Shown here: piece after piece, positions 1 through 15,000 of the stretch
Position numbering within the stretch: position 1 is the stretch's first letter
Layout of the letters: each line of letters starts with the position of its first letter
NCBI RefSeq assembly: GCF_000315625.1
Contig: NW_005434664.1
Location: forward strand, 62,001 to 126,000
DNA: 64,000 nucleotides
Direction of reading: 5' to 3'
Source of the DNA: Guillardia theta CCMP2712
Taxonomy: Eukaryota > Cryptophyceae > Pyrenomonadales > Geminigeraceae
Notes under the pieces: model-generated
Database searches by the model: none
What the model saw: the letters and a program-made list of their open reading frames with translations, nothing else
What the model was told of the DNA's origin: nothing
Position numbers and translations under genes: made by a program

Positions 1-3000
1 CGTTTACTGTCGAAAAGGTAAAAGAATATGTTGATACGCAAAATCAACCAAGAGAGATTTTTGGAATAAGTTCTGTTGAATTGACAAATCATGGATATGC
101 ATTCAATTCGTTACCATCCATAATCCCTTACTATTTAGGCGGATTTCTCAACATGTCGCTTCAGGCTACAAGCACAAGTCTAAAGCTGAATTCTGAAGAT
201 GTTGCCAAACTTGGCATTGTTCCAGATTGTCAGCTATTGCTTGAAAACGAAATAGTTCTGGTTCAATATGTTGATGGAAATAATTTGACCATATCTAGAG
301 CACAGGAGGGCACGATTGCAGATTCTCACCCCGAAGGAACCAGAGTTTACCCATACCCACCGGAGATGGAGAACAGTATAACATCCCTGGTCGTGCTTGA
401 TGAAGGAATCAATTACATACCTGGGATCATCGTACTTGAAAATGCAGTGCATGGATTTGGTTTCAGAGCAAGGTTCAATGTCTCTGATGGCAAAATAAAG
501 CAGGATCTTATAACATTGTCGCGCCATGGAAGTGGCTTCCTTGTTGACCCTTTTGCTGAACCTTACTATGTTGACACGGCTGAAAAGATGACTGATTCTA
601 TTGTTTCGATTGATATATTACAACCTGGGAGAGGATATACTGTCGGAGTGATCGGAGCGACGGATATAAATGGGTCAAACTTCTCAGCCTCTTTTGAAGT
701 AAGCTCCGGGATTTTCGATGCACAAAATTCTTCAATAGTATTTGCAAGAGATAGAGGACAAATCGTCAATGTAGGGATTCTGCAACATGGGACCAATTAC
801 ACGCGTAATGCGAACCTTCAGATTCTCTATCCTGGTTCATCTGTACTCATGACGCAGTCATTGACTGAGGTTTTGCAATATTCTTTTGCTGATGTAAATT
901 TGGAAGGCTGTAGGGTGATCGCTGATGTGATTCATGCCGAAGATTCAACCGGGAATGGTCTGAGGGCTGTTGCCCAGCACGTTACGTCGAAGGCATTTCT
1001 TCTTGAGCCATATTCTTTCATTGTGAAAAGCATTGGACAAACTTGCGATTTTCCCAACGCAAGAAATTACATCTCATTGACACTTGTTACCAATACGAGA
1101 TTGACATCAGGTACTACGATATCTATTTTTGGATTGACTGGAACAGCGTCAGAAACTTTGAATCTTGCAAATTTCAAGGATTATGAATGCAATCAAGCTA
1201 TCATGCAGTGCCCTTCCCGTCTCTTTGACTTCGGTAATGCCATATGGTCAATGCAGTCAGGTTTCCTATCGTTTTCCATAGCAGAGGGACAAAACTTTGA
1301 ACCGTATCATGCATATAAATTTACGATGGCTGTGCTGAATGGGCCACAAGCCCAAGATTCTCCCACTGTACGAATTGCTGCAGACGGCGAGAATTCTATT
1401 GCAAGGACTACGATGGATTCCGATGTTGAGAGCGTGTTGGGATTCCTCGGATCCACGATTGGAAATGCAGCTCCTCTTTACATTCAAGATCAAGGATTCA
1501 TTGCTTTGGAAATCAGCCAGAGTCAAAAAATGCCAGACAAGATCAATTACTTGACAATCGGTTTTGCCTCCAACATAGATATAGCTGTTCATGAAAACAG
1601 TGCGATTCGTTTCGAAATCACAGGGATGAATCTATTCCATCTAAAGAATTTGTGCGATCCGAACAGTTTGTTGTGTCCCCTGGAACTTTCTGGTACGTAT
1701 GCGCATATGTTTGAAGACATCACGTCAAATCAATCTGCGATTGCCAATTACAACATTTCAAGCAATATTGTGTACCTGAACCCTACAGCTTCAATTCAAT
1801 CCAACAAACTGATTGAAGTGGTCATCAAGGTATATAACCCACCCTTGAGTCAAGACTCTCCCACCATGTATATGGCATGCTACAACCTCTCTGCCAACGG
1901 AAATCCCATCCTTCCAAAGACGGCTGCAAAAAGCAGTCAACTTCCTTTCTACAAGAATTATACAATTTTACGCTCAAACATATCCAGTGAACCAAGTACT
2001 TATTTCGGTAGCTTGATTGTAAGTGAATCGACAGAATCAGGTCTTGTAGAAGGAGTTTATATTTTAGTTGATCAAGAAATCATGTACGTGACTGGTACAT
2101 CTGGTGATAAGGTGTATGTGAGCAGAGGACAAATGGGATCTCAAATACAAAAGCATTTTGAATTTCAAACTTCTGTCAGAAGAAAAGTTGATGGCTCAAG
2201 TGGATCTGATTTTTTTCAGACATTCACCAAAGTGTATGTGCTGGAACATGGCACCAAACTTCAGGACAAGTCCGTGTTGAAGGTAGAGGCATGCCGTTTT
2301 GTCTTGTACAATATCAAACAGAGTTCGAAATATCCTGGGTCTTCAAACACGATTGAAATCAGACTACAATCATCCTGTGTCATCCAATCAGGATCCCGCA
2401 TTGAAATAAGCGGGATTGATGGAGCGATTATCAGACATGGTATCAACTTCTTTTCATATTCTGAATCATTTTCAGCTTTTGATTCTGGTCCCAATGGAAC
2501 GTTCTACTGGAACCAAAGTGACAGAATCATGTCTTTTTATTCATTAAGAAATATTACAGAGTTTGAAGATATCATTTTTAATTTTACAGTTCTCAATTCT
2601 ATTCGCGAAAGACCTTCTTGTAATGCTCAAATAGCTTTATTGGGCGGTGATGCCGTCTTGCTAAATGATCTTCCACCGCCTAAAACGGTGTTTCTTGTCA
2701 GCGATTTGAACCCAAACGATGCCACAGTCTTTGTCAGCAATCCTAACGATGGACTTGCAAAAGGAACCTACATCAAAATAGGGTTTGAAATTATGCAGAT
2801 TCAAGAACTATACTCCACTATTTCTCGAGATTATGTCGATGCTCTGTCAAACGTGATGTACCTGATATCAGTTAGCGAAGTTTCACCAGGTGTTCTGCTC
2901 AAAGTAGATCAAGAGCTCATGAGAGTGCAGTCAATCGAAGGCAGTCTGGTAATTGTTTCAAGAGGAGAATATGGAAGCATTGCAGCTCCACATGTATCTA

Positions 3001-6000
3001 TGAGTACTTGCTATATTGGTAAAATATTGGTGAAAAGAGGAATCGCGAATTCGCTTTCCTCATCGATTCATTATAGTCGGAATTCTTCGACTCAGATTTA
3101 TCAGCTCAGTCTTTCTACAACTGCTATGAGCATTTCCAAGCCTGTGGGCTCTTTTCTTACAATTGATTGCGAAGATATTGCCATACTACATTTTTCTCCG
3201 ATCAGTGGAGAATATCAACTTTGCAGAGGGTTTGGTCAAACCTTTCCGTCGGCGCATGCACAGGGATCAAAAATCAGGAGCTGGTTTGTCAAACGAACAT
3301 CATTGATGACACTTGATCAGGACTCGATCTTAGAAACATCAAAATTGGCCAGCTCAATGAATGAAAATGACATCTGTGTTTTGACTTCATCCAGCGTTTT
3401 GTCGGCAATTGTTGGTTCTACCATAAGAATCGAAGAAGAATACATGAAAGTCATAGAAATACAGAACAATTCATATCTTTGTGTTGAAAGAGGTCTAAAC
3501 AGTGCTCCACAATTTCACGCAAATCTTTCGGTGGTGAATATCCTCAAGTTTGATTCCCACACCGATGACCCATCACCTATGAAAATTGAATCTCTTGGCC
3601 TGTCGATTTTCAAAATCGAACATGCAAATCCATTCCCTGGTGCAACAAATCAAATTACAATCTTGTTAGTCAGTACAGTCAACTTTGGTGGAATGCAAAT
3701 GTCATCCACTTCAATCAGCAACACGATTACAATAAGTGGAATCAAAGGAATCAAACAGTCAGATCCTCGTAGTGTTGTGAGTACATTAGACATTGTTCAA
3801 ACAATCCATATGCCAGATGAACTTCAGGCAATAATTACGTTTGACGGGTACAAGATCCTTGAAGCTGGACGACTATACAGAATATCTTTTGATGTCATTA
3901 ATCAAAATGCAGGACAACGCAATCCTGACTTGCGTCTTTCATACTCAATTTTTCCAAGGATAGGGCAGATCTTTGAATTGACTGAGGGGATTAGCGCAAA
4001 TGAAAGCGAAGTGACACTGGCTAACATTTCCCTCCCCAAAACTTACAAAGGAGCATTCTTCTTGATCAATAGCGAGGTTTTAAAAGTGATCGATGCTATG
4101 CCAGATGGTATTCTCAAGTTATCTAGGGCAGAATTGGATACAAAGGCAGGAAATCATGTAGCTGGCTCGAGAGTATATTTGATGCTGATGATTAAGAATT
4201 TCGGAGGATTGAATGTGAATGATACTACAATTCTATTCTGGCCCTATTTTGATTTCGCGCTGAGCTACCCTAAAGATTTCCTATTTAAGGCAAATGAAGA
4301 ATTGATGTCGGTGCAATCCGTCTCCGGTGGGTACATGACCGTGAATCGCGGATTGCAAGGATCAAAAAGAGTCTTTCATCCAGAAGACACGCTGATGATT
4401 CCCTTTGTGACATCATCGAGCACGATTCTTTCCAATGATCAAAGATTGAGTGTAGGACAAGATTCTGAGTCTGCTCTTGGATTTATAATTTCCAATATTG
4501 GACAAAGTACTGCAGATCCAGGAGTTACAAATTATATTACAAGCACATTGGTACTCAACTCAAACTTTTTGGGAAAAGACTTGAGCTATTTCCAGATTTC
4601 AGGACTTCGAGGCACTCTAACCGAATCAACAGGAACGAGCGTCGTACTCCTAACAGCGCTTGATTTTGTCCAGACAGAAATAGCTGTCACTTCAATCAAT
4701 AACGCTGGTTTTTATGTCGACTGTTATCTTCTAATGAATGAGGAGATCGTCAGGATACAAGAATTTGCAAATACAACGCAGAAACAAGGATATATCACAG
4801 TAGAAAGTACTTATTCATTTGGATTTGACGTTGGACAATATGTCCAGGTTGAGAATGAAACTATGCGGATAAATCAGATTGATATTCATAATAATGCTTC
4901 AATTTACGTAGATAGAGGACAACTTGGCTCAAACAGGGCTTTGCACCAACCAAAGAGTACCATATTGCTGCTTCGGTTCGGAACTCTTAAATCCGAGTTG
5001 AATTCAACCACAGATGTCATCAATATATATGCTGGAGGTTTGCTTGGAAGCCTGAGTATAAATCAGCGCTGCTTACAAATAGACAATGAATTCCTCAAGG
5101 TTATAAAATTCATTGACTCAGAGCATGTACTTGTACAAAGAGGATATGCAATCTCAAACCGACAACATCATGACAACGAAAGCATCATTTATTTAGAGCC
5201 ATCTACGATTCTTGAAGATGACATCCTATTAGAAGCTGACATGCAGTCATATTATGAAAATTCTTCGTTGGCTAACGTTACATCAATCAACTCTACGTTG
5301 AATACAAGTCTCAATTTCACTGTAAACGTAAGCGAGTCTCTAGCACAGTACACACCGGGAGTAAATATTATCATTCCAAATACATCGTTCTCATTTGGAG
5401 TTAGATCTTCTTTCATAGGAAGAATAACTTCAGGGTGCTATTTGCAAGTGAATGCTGAAATCATGAAAGTAATTTCGGTCGATTCAAATAATGTGACAGT
5501 CCGAAGGTGCATGCTTGGTACATGTGCAGAAGGTGTTCCAATTCACAGGAAGAATGATGTTGTGACGGCTATTCGTAGTACATCTTTATCCTCTAAGCTT
5601 TGGTCTACTCTAACATACATGAACCTTACAAGCATGGAAGTTGCTGGAGTATCAAGCAATATGTACGTTAAGATAGGCAGTGAGATAATCTACATTGCAT
5701 CAATTGGTTTCGATGATCAAAGCATCTTACAGATTTCACGAGGACAAATTGGTACAGTGGCACAGGATCACGAAGTCAACTCTACTGTACTCCGGCTCGA
5801 TATTGATGTGCTGAATGCAAATGTTGGAGAGACTGATTTGCAGATACAAACCCGCATATATTCGAAACAGCCAAAATTGAGCCAATATGGATTCAAGACA
5901 GGAAATATGTTTAGAATTGACAATGAGATTTTTCGCATAGAGAGCATAGATAGTGGATTCATTAGAGTTGCCAGAGGGCAGCTTGGAACAAAAGCTGCCT

Positions 6001-9000
6001 ATCATGCAAACGGTACCATTTTAGAAATAGAAAATTATGCATCATTAGATCAAGTGCTGGATTCGAGTTCCACAAACTTTACATCTGGCTCCTTCGAACT
6101 TTTGTATGGTGCCATTGTTGGCAGTATCGTCCAAATAGAGAATGAACTTATGCAAGTAACTGAAATCACAGAAACAACCGTGAAAGTGAAGAGGGGATAT
6201 TTTGGTACAGCACCTGCCTATCATGAGTTTGCAAGTTCAATATTCTTATGGAATCCGATTCTCTCCATGTCGAATATATTGCGAGTGGAACGTAACAGCT
6301 TTTCAACCACACCAAGTCGACATACGAGGGGGACACTGGTTACAAGCATAATACCATTTTTAGGCAAAGTGGGACAGCAGTCTGCATTTTTCAATTATGG
6401 CATTTCAACATGGAATCAAACAGAGGGATCAGCAACAATAAACTTTCTTGGAAATACAACATTGAATGGATTTGGACTGCAAGAACAATTCCTCAGGGTT
6501 GAAAATTACTCACTGGCCTTCCTGCAAGGTGGAAATTATATCAAAATAGATCGAGAAATTCTCCAAATTATCAACATTTCTGGGGAAACTTTGTTTGTAA
6601 ACCGCCGTCAGGCCCTGACGTCTTCTACTCCGCACACAGAATTCTCAACAGTACAAAGGCAAGACTTATCTTTGGTTTTGAAGTCCATGAATGAGAGTGA
6701 AACAATACTCAGCTTTGACCCCCCTGCGATATTCCTCAATAAATTAGAAACCTATCTAACAATTGACGGGGAGATCATGCAGGTCACAAAACTTTTAAAC
6801 AATATTTCAGTGGAAGTAAGACGAGGTGCGGCACAAAGCAATCCCAAACCAATACGCCAATACGCGGCAATATACATAGCGAAACAATCTATTCTATCCT
6901 CTGACATCACCGATGCGTCAGCAGACACAATATTCCTACAGTCCGTCTCATCTTGCGGTGTGTTCGTTGGGGACTATATCCAGATTGATGACGAAGTCTT
7001 GCTCATTCTTGCCATCAGCCAAAACAATCTGTCGGTCTCCAGGGGTGCAAGCTCGAGCGCAGCTACGTCACACACAGCAGGAGCTGCCGTCATTGCTATC
7101 CGCAGCACCGCGATCGTGCAGGGATGGAATTTCCTGGAAACCGCCACGAAGCTTCTGCTACAATCGTACGACATGCCCTCTATACAGGTCGGTCGCTTCC
7201 TTCAGATCGAGGACGAGATCGTCCTGGTGACCAACGTCTCGACCGACGGAGTAGAGACCGAGAGAGGAGTAGGGCAGACTGAAGTCGTGGCACACGCCGG
7301 GGGAACCACCGTGACTGTGGTGCTCATGACCACAGTCATCAGAGAGAGCCGGATATGGCACAACGATACGGCTATACGTGTTTTCAACACAAGTGTGTTC
7401 GAGATATCTTCTGGTCTGTTCTTGGAGCTCGAGGACGAAATCATCCTCGTCAGTGATGTCAGAGCAGTATCCGACGCGGTCTTGGAGCTACAGGTAGTGA
7501 GAGGCTTAGCCGGAACATACCCCAGAGAGCATGCAGGTGGCTCGATCGTCAAGCCGACGACAGGCGCTCGATTGACGGCAGATGTGACTGCGACGGACGA
7601 TCGATTTGCGATCTCATCCAGCTTTGACATTCCAAATCTGGAGCAGGGAGCATATCTGCAGGTAGGGGAAGAAGTGGTTCGAGTGGAGGAGGTCGGTGCG
7701 GACTATTTGTTGATTTTAAGAGAACAGAGGAAGAATTTCTCCATTGGCAGCATGTTGCTCGTCATAACGACTTCTCACGTGCGTAGCAATTACTATCTCA
7801 GTGATAGCTCTGATGTTCTCAAAGTCTGGTCTTTTAAGGAAGCAACAATTTTTGAAGGTATGGCCGTTCAAATAAATGAAGAAGTTGTTTTTGTTGAAAG
7901 TATTTTGGACGACACCACTGCTATTGTGAGGAGAGGATTTGCAAACACAACTGTGAATGCTCATATGTATTCAAGTGTGGTGTACAAGGCAATGGTAGTC
8001 GGTCAAGAATACGTCTTTTCATTTCCTCTTCAAAATCCAAATGTTTTCAACGATATTTCCACAATATCTCTTAATGCTCAAGGTACATGGCAGTGGACAA
8101 ATAACATGTCGTCAGATACCAATAGTATCTTGTATAGCTACTCCTGTTCGATGGATTGGATTCCTTGCAACATCAGCTTGATTGACCAACCATCTGAAAC
8201 GCAATTATCCTTGCCTATGCTAAGTTTTATACTTGCAGAAGATTTAGGACTGAACTCTACATTTGCAATCGTTGCAATGGATTCAAAGTCACATTCTGCT
8301 CAAATTGGAGAATACTTTCAAATCGATCAAGAAATTGTGAAAATAGAAAAAGTGGAGATTTTGACCGAAATCCAATTCAATGTCACTTTGCAACGAGGAA
8401 GTTTCGGATCCTCCATCACAGGACACGCATCCTTTTCCCAATTTCACACTTGTCAAATGAATTTGCTCGAATTTGATTTCTTTGATAACTACATGCAGGA
8501 GTGCATTACTGTTGAGAAAGAACGTATGCTACCTTTTGCAAGAACTGGTGAGGTTGTTTTGGTTAGACGAGGATTCCGATCAAGTGAAATAAGTGATCAT
8601 CCCTCTCAGAGCGCTGTATCGCTCTGTCTTGTCGATATCGTTGTGGGCTCATCCAGTTATTTGCCCTTTTTCACTCCAGGCAAATTCGTGCAAGTTGATG
8701 AGGAAGTTTTCCAGATTCAAAGCAAAGCTTCAAATCGCCTGACGGTAACAAGAGCGTCATTGAACACAAGTGTTGCGCCTCATGCGTTGGGTTCACCTGT
8801 ATTCCTTGTGGCTTCTGGGTTTAAATATGGTGACTCAAAGCCCCTGAAAGTCAACCCTCCGGGATTTGTCATTCGAGACATAGGTCAAAACAATCCCTTT
8901 CGGTCCTCTGCAATATTAGACAGAAATCATTTGTCAATAACGCTTGTTCCAAATGTCAACCTGTATGGAAATTCGAACACCGTCATCACCATCTCAGGTA

Positions 9001-12000
9001 TCAAATCAAACTCTCCTTGCGGAGAAATTTGCGAGTCTTATTGCAGATCCAACAGGAACCTCAATTTGATATATGATGCCAGTGTTCAGAAAATATTTGG
9101 AAACTCGGGGAACTGGCAGATGATTTCCAGTCAAGGTTACCTTCGACTCACAATGCAGTCTAATTTCGTTTGGCAAAAAGACTCAGCCCAGTACTTCGGA
9201 TTTGACATCTATAACCCACAAACTTCTACAAAGAACATCACTTGTCCCCCAGCTGATGTGAAAGTTTCGGTTTCGACACAAGATGGACTTTCATATCAAG
9301 CTTCCATGACCTATGGATTAATCCAGTCTCCAGCACTTGGTCTCCAATCAGCCGATTCCGCTCCGCTTCAAATATTGCCGTGTACAGAAGAAGATTGTGT
9401 TCTGCTCTCAAGCGTAGGTCAACAAACTTACTTACCTTCGGTTGAAAATACGATCACCGTCACTTTGTCATTTCGTGCACAAACAAAATATCCATCTTTA
9501 CCTAGCTGTGCTTCTCCATTTTCAAATGCTTTTGCCATCACGATTACAGGCTTGACTGGAGCAACCACTGATGCAACAGGCATTATTCAGGCAGATGGTA
9601 AAATTCCTCAATACAGAACATATCTGCAAGCAAGCTCTGGGAGTATCGGTTCGAATGCAATCTCTGACACTCAGGTGCAAGTCTCAGATCTGCCGAATGT
9701 AGTGCTTCAGGTTGGCCAGTACATTCAGATTGATTCAGAGATCATGAGGATTTTGGATTATGACAGCAATAATGATGGAGTTATCGGGGACTTAACCGTG
9801 GAGCGTGCACAAATGAATACAGATGCAAGCAGACATTACAATGGTGCCGCAGTTGACGTAATATTACCAGTGTTTGACGTCTACAAGTGCACGTCCTTTA
9901 GTATAGATGGCTTGAAGTGTTATCAGTGGCAACCGATATCAGCATGTCAAAATGGAAAGTGGGACAGGTTGAGTGGCACCGTGATTGTTGGTATAACGGC
10001 AGATTTGCGAGCAGGCGAAGCATTCAAGTTTTCTTTTAAACTTCTCAATCCAAATGACGAACAACAAAGTCCACAAGTAAGCATTAGCGCGTATGGGTTA
10101 AGTTTTTATGAAGCGGATACAGTCCAACATAATCAGATTCAATCGCAAAGAATGAATCGAGACTCTACCACGTTAATCAGAATACCGCAATCAGAATACG
10201 GCTTTGCTCAACCTTTATTTTGTACTGGACAAAAGCTCCTGCAGGCTTCGATAGGTCAAAGTTCGTATTTGCCGAGTGCGGAGAATGTCTTGGCGGTGAC
10301 ATTGACTTCTTCTGTAGCGATTGGAGGAAGGTCAAAGAGTGAATTTACCATCACAGGACTCCATGGCTTGACCATGGCTCAAACAGAGACAAATATTCAG
10401 CTGGAAAGTGTCGTCATTCTGCAAGGATATATCAAAGCGCAATTAACATCAACTACAATTGAGATGAATCACTATATAGAATCCTATTCAAAAATATACG
10501 TGGGATACTACATACAAGTTTGTTGTGACCAGGCCGGACTCAGTCAGACAAGGCAAATCGTCAGTCACGATTCTTACCACGTGCTTGTAATCGATTCACC
10601 GTTTTCCATTGCCTTGCTATCTCCTATCTCCTTCAAAATAGTTTCGGATGTGTCTCAAGTCTTAAGTATCTCAGCTGAAGCTTGGAACGAGACCTCGGGT
10701 GTGCTGATACTCAGCACCGACCCAAGTCAATCATTGGTGTTGTTGGCTGGGAGATCGTTTGCATTTCAATTCCGCATGATCAATCCCGCTTATGGAAGGA
10801 ATTTTTCGAGCATCAATTTACAATTTTCGAACGCTTATATTTGCATTGGTGGTGTGCACAGTGGAATAAGCTGTCAAAGTTTGGAAGATATACAAACCTG
10901 TGGTCTCGATGGAGGTTGCGTTGCAGTACAGATAGTTCCAACCAAGCTTAGTTTTGATCCAAATCAGCTCCCCTACAAGAGTTACTCAACATTGCAAAAT
11001 TACATTCCTGGTAATTTCGATGCCGTCATCACTTTCAATATAAGTAATTCATCAAATCTCATGATGTATCAGAGTCTACAGCTTGGAAGAGAGCTGCTGA
11101 AGATCTTGACAATTGACGGAGCAACTATAACAGCCTCGCGCAATCTCGATGTCTCAATTGTAACTGAACACGTTGAAGGATCAATGATCTATGTGATCCA
11201 GCCAGGAGCCTTTCCAGGGGACATTGCTCCACTTCAGATACGGTGTCGTGGTTTTGCAGCCTTGGAGTTGACCATAAATAGCAGCACTGCCTCGGCCCTC
11301 AATCAAGTCGCATTCTTCTTTGTGCGTTCTACGCTACTTCCTGCTAGAACTGAAATAAAGCTGACAAATTTTGAAGTACATTTGAAATCGGAAGATAGCA
11401 TTCTCAAAATACAAGGTCCAGGTGCTTTTGGGTTTGCAGCCAACGTCGATGGAGAAAAGGGGACTGCGTTGTGGTCAGAGGCAGACAAAACTCTCAAACT
11501 CTATGCGATGGAAGATGTGGCACCAGAAATGATTGTCGGGCTCTCGTTCATTGGTTTCAATAGCATTTACTCCAAGCAACTACAGAACGTGCAGGTCATG
11601 GTCGAAACTTTGACTGAAGCTTACGAATTAGCCATTTTGCAATCCGGATCTTCGAATGTAATAATCAATGGGTTGTCGTCCTCGATTCATGCACAAAATG
11701 CATCTTTCTTGGACACAAGTTGTTTTTCAATTCGAACTCTTCTGAGCGAAAATAGATATCTCGTACTCAAACCTCTGCTTAATCAGCAACTCTCAATCAG
11801 TAATGTCCTGCCATTCATGGCCACTAATGTCAGCATCACATTCAGACTGTCTATTGCTGTATCTGACGATCATGGAGTCAACCTTACGATATCGGGTTTG
11901 ACTGGAATGCAAACGCCTAGCACGGGAGGCATTTCTTATCTCCTCTATGATCTATTCAGAAATGATAGTTCCTTTGAGATTGACACAGCTTCTGGAGCAC

Positions 12001-15000
12001 GGATATCTTCAGGGAGTTTTGTGAGGATAGACCATGAAATCCTTGGAGTGATCAGAGTTGAAGGTGACAAACGAATTTATGTCAATAGAGCTCAATTTGG
12101 TTCCAAACTCTGTGATCATCAGCGAAGAACAGAAGTCGAAGTTGTTTTACCTATCTTTCGTGAAAACAACAACAGTCAATCGATTGCAACAACAGCTAGT
12201 ATTTGGAATCAGGAAAGTGGAACGCTTGTCATCAGCCCACAGGAGATTGGATTCATCTCGAGAAATCTGAACAGCATTGAAACTCACTTTGAATTAGATC
12301 TGTATGATGAATCTAGCATTCTATCAGGGAGTTATTTTCAGGTTGAGAACGAAATTTTTCAAGTGCTGAACCAGTCAAGTAATGCTGTCACTGTTGTGAG
12401 AGGCGTCTACTCCACCTGTAACACCTTTCATGCTTCCGGGTCAAAGGTTAGTGTGGCACTACTTCCAGATGTCCCTTACGAAATTTCATTTCCATTGGTG
12501 CAAGGGGCTTCGCTTTCACCTATTTTACCGCAACTCTCCATCGCTTTACAATTTCCCTTCGAGTATTTGCCGCAAATTGATCGCGACTCTATCCTCGGCT
12601 TCAAAGGTTCTCAACCTGGTGATGCTGCAGCCCTGAAAATCTTATCGGCTCAATTCACGGTACTCACAGCATCCCAGACGAACCCTTACCCAAATGCTTC
12701 CAATCTCATTAAGGTGACGTTTGGCCTTAGTATAGACATAAACAGTTCACATTTCAGCATTCGCATTTTAGGGCTAAATGAAAGTCAGAATTCCGAGGAT
12801 GGTGTTGTTCATGTTGTCCCCGTCCCATATCAAATCCAGTCAGGAGATATTGAATCCTTTGAAGGGACAATAAGCTCGTTTGTTGTGGTGAATTCTTACA
12901 CCTCAATAGTTGGATGTCTCGTCTCGGTGTCGTTCAATCAAAACATTCATTGGCGTGAGATTGTCAACTATGATAGCAATTTTACAATTTTGCTGAATGA
13001 GAGTATCTATTTCCAGAATGATACCAAGTTTTCGTACTCTATTTGGAGTGTACTGCCTTCTCTTTCAACGTATGCTAGCATTCACCACGGAATTGTGGAG
13101 CTCCAATGGAATGGAACGCTCCATAAGGGTTTGCCTTATTCGTTTGCACTCCACATTCAGAATCCAATGGTAGATCTCAGTCCCGGCTTGGTACGATTGT
13201 TCTGTGAAGTCAAAATGGATACATTCAGTGTGCTACAGGAAATATCTCATGACGATTCTGAAATATTGTTCACTTCGGTCTTAATTCTGGAGGAGGATGC
13301 TCCTTCAAGTGCGCTTTTCTTAAAATGTGAATGTCTAAATAACAAGTGCTGCACAAACTATTCAAGAATTTTACTTTCCTCCATAGACAAAGTCTTCATT
13401 GGTAATTCAATCCAAATCGGAGACGAAAAGATGACAGTCATTGCAACTGAAGATGAATATGTTCTGGTGAGCAGAGGGCCAGTGTTATCTCACCATCCAA
13501 AAGGCTCGCTTGCTTACATTCTGAGAATTGGACCCTCACGAGGATTGGTTGTAGGAAGCTTAAACATTCAATCACAATTGTTGGGGCTAGAGGACAGATT
13601 TTTCAGCGTGAAGTTAAATTACCAGTTGTCCCAAGGACAGCTGTTCTTCATCGATGATGAATTGATTCGTGTGATTTCAAGCAATGTCTCGTTGATCGAA
13701 GCTGACAGAGGGGTAGCCGGGAGCTTGCAAGCTGATCATTCAAACTCGAGCACAATCCAGTTCCCTTTGGTCTCTGGTTTACTCTTCACAGAAGACTCCC
13801 GACCTTTGAGGGTCTATAACCCCGAATTCGTCCTGCGAAATATTGGGCAAAGCAACCCATTCCCTGGATCCAAAAACAAAATCTATGTGACGCTTGCGAC
13901 AAATATTCAACTCAAATCTGATTGCCAAATTCAAGTGAACAATCTTGCTGGATTGAACATATCGTCTGGAAACTTGACAATTCATGATTTTCATGAAGGC
14001 TCGTTTGGAGTTTTTGGATCAGAAGTATTCTCTACAGGAGATAAGATCTTTGTGTACATTGCAAATGAAAAAAAAATGGAGACCGACCTGCCTTACAAAT
14101 TCTTTTTTGAGATCAGAAATAACCTTCAAGGATTTGATTGGATTCAACCTGAAATTTCCGCAAATTGTTCCGACTTTCATATTGAAGGGAAGCCAATGCA
14201 TTCTGATCACATTTCTGTTCCAAATGTATTGGGCAGTAATCAAGGAGATGCAAGGCCGTTTTATGTTGCTCCTCCTGCCTTTGTCTTGAAGGAAATTAGC
14301 CAGAGTACGTCGACAATAGGTAATGATTTTCTTTTTGTTCACACACCGTGTTATTGATGTTTGGTCACAGGTGGAAAGAACAATATTTACGTAACGCTAG
14401 CTTCGAATTTCAATATCCTCGGTGGATCAAAAATAATACTTGAAGGGCTGCGAGGCGTGGTTTTAGAAGAGCTCACGACAATTGTTCAAAACAAGGTCAC
14501 AATAACATCTGGTTTTTTTGTTGCTTTCAATCAGACTGCCATAAATTTGAAAGCAAATGAGCAAGAAATTGATTACTATAAAGGATGTGAGATCTTACTT
14601 TTTACTGAGTCAGAAGAAAGTAGAGTGGAATCTAGACAGATAATTGCTTTCATGGGAGGGATGGCGTTTTTGAGTTCTCCTCTAAAACCAACACAAATGA
14701 ATGGCACATTTGTAATTCAAACGCAGATTTTGTCTGAAATCGATGACGTGGCTCTGTGGAATGAAACTGTAGAATCTCTAACCGTGACTGTGAAGGCTGG
14801 GGGAGCTTTGAAATCAAACATGACTTACAGTTTCCGTTTCCTACTCACAAATGGTTTCACTCTGCAAGATGGTCTTACTATCAATGTGACCGTGAAAGGA
14901 GGTATTTCAATCGTCTCAAGTCCAATGCGGAGTACCGCTGGATCAATCCTCAACATTTCAATCCTAGACCATGGAAAAGATTTCAGCCAAGACCCACTTC

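Noticed and set aside
14336-14360. Stop codon in the giant gene taken as the true end, with a second gene starting at 14361
   Set aside because: A GT-AG intron of 51 bases covers the stop and splicing restores the repeat motif, so the two frames are one gene.
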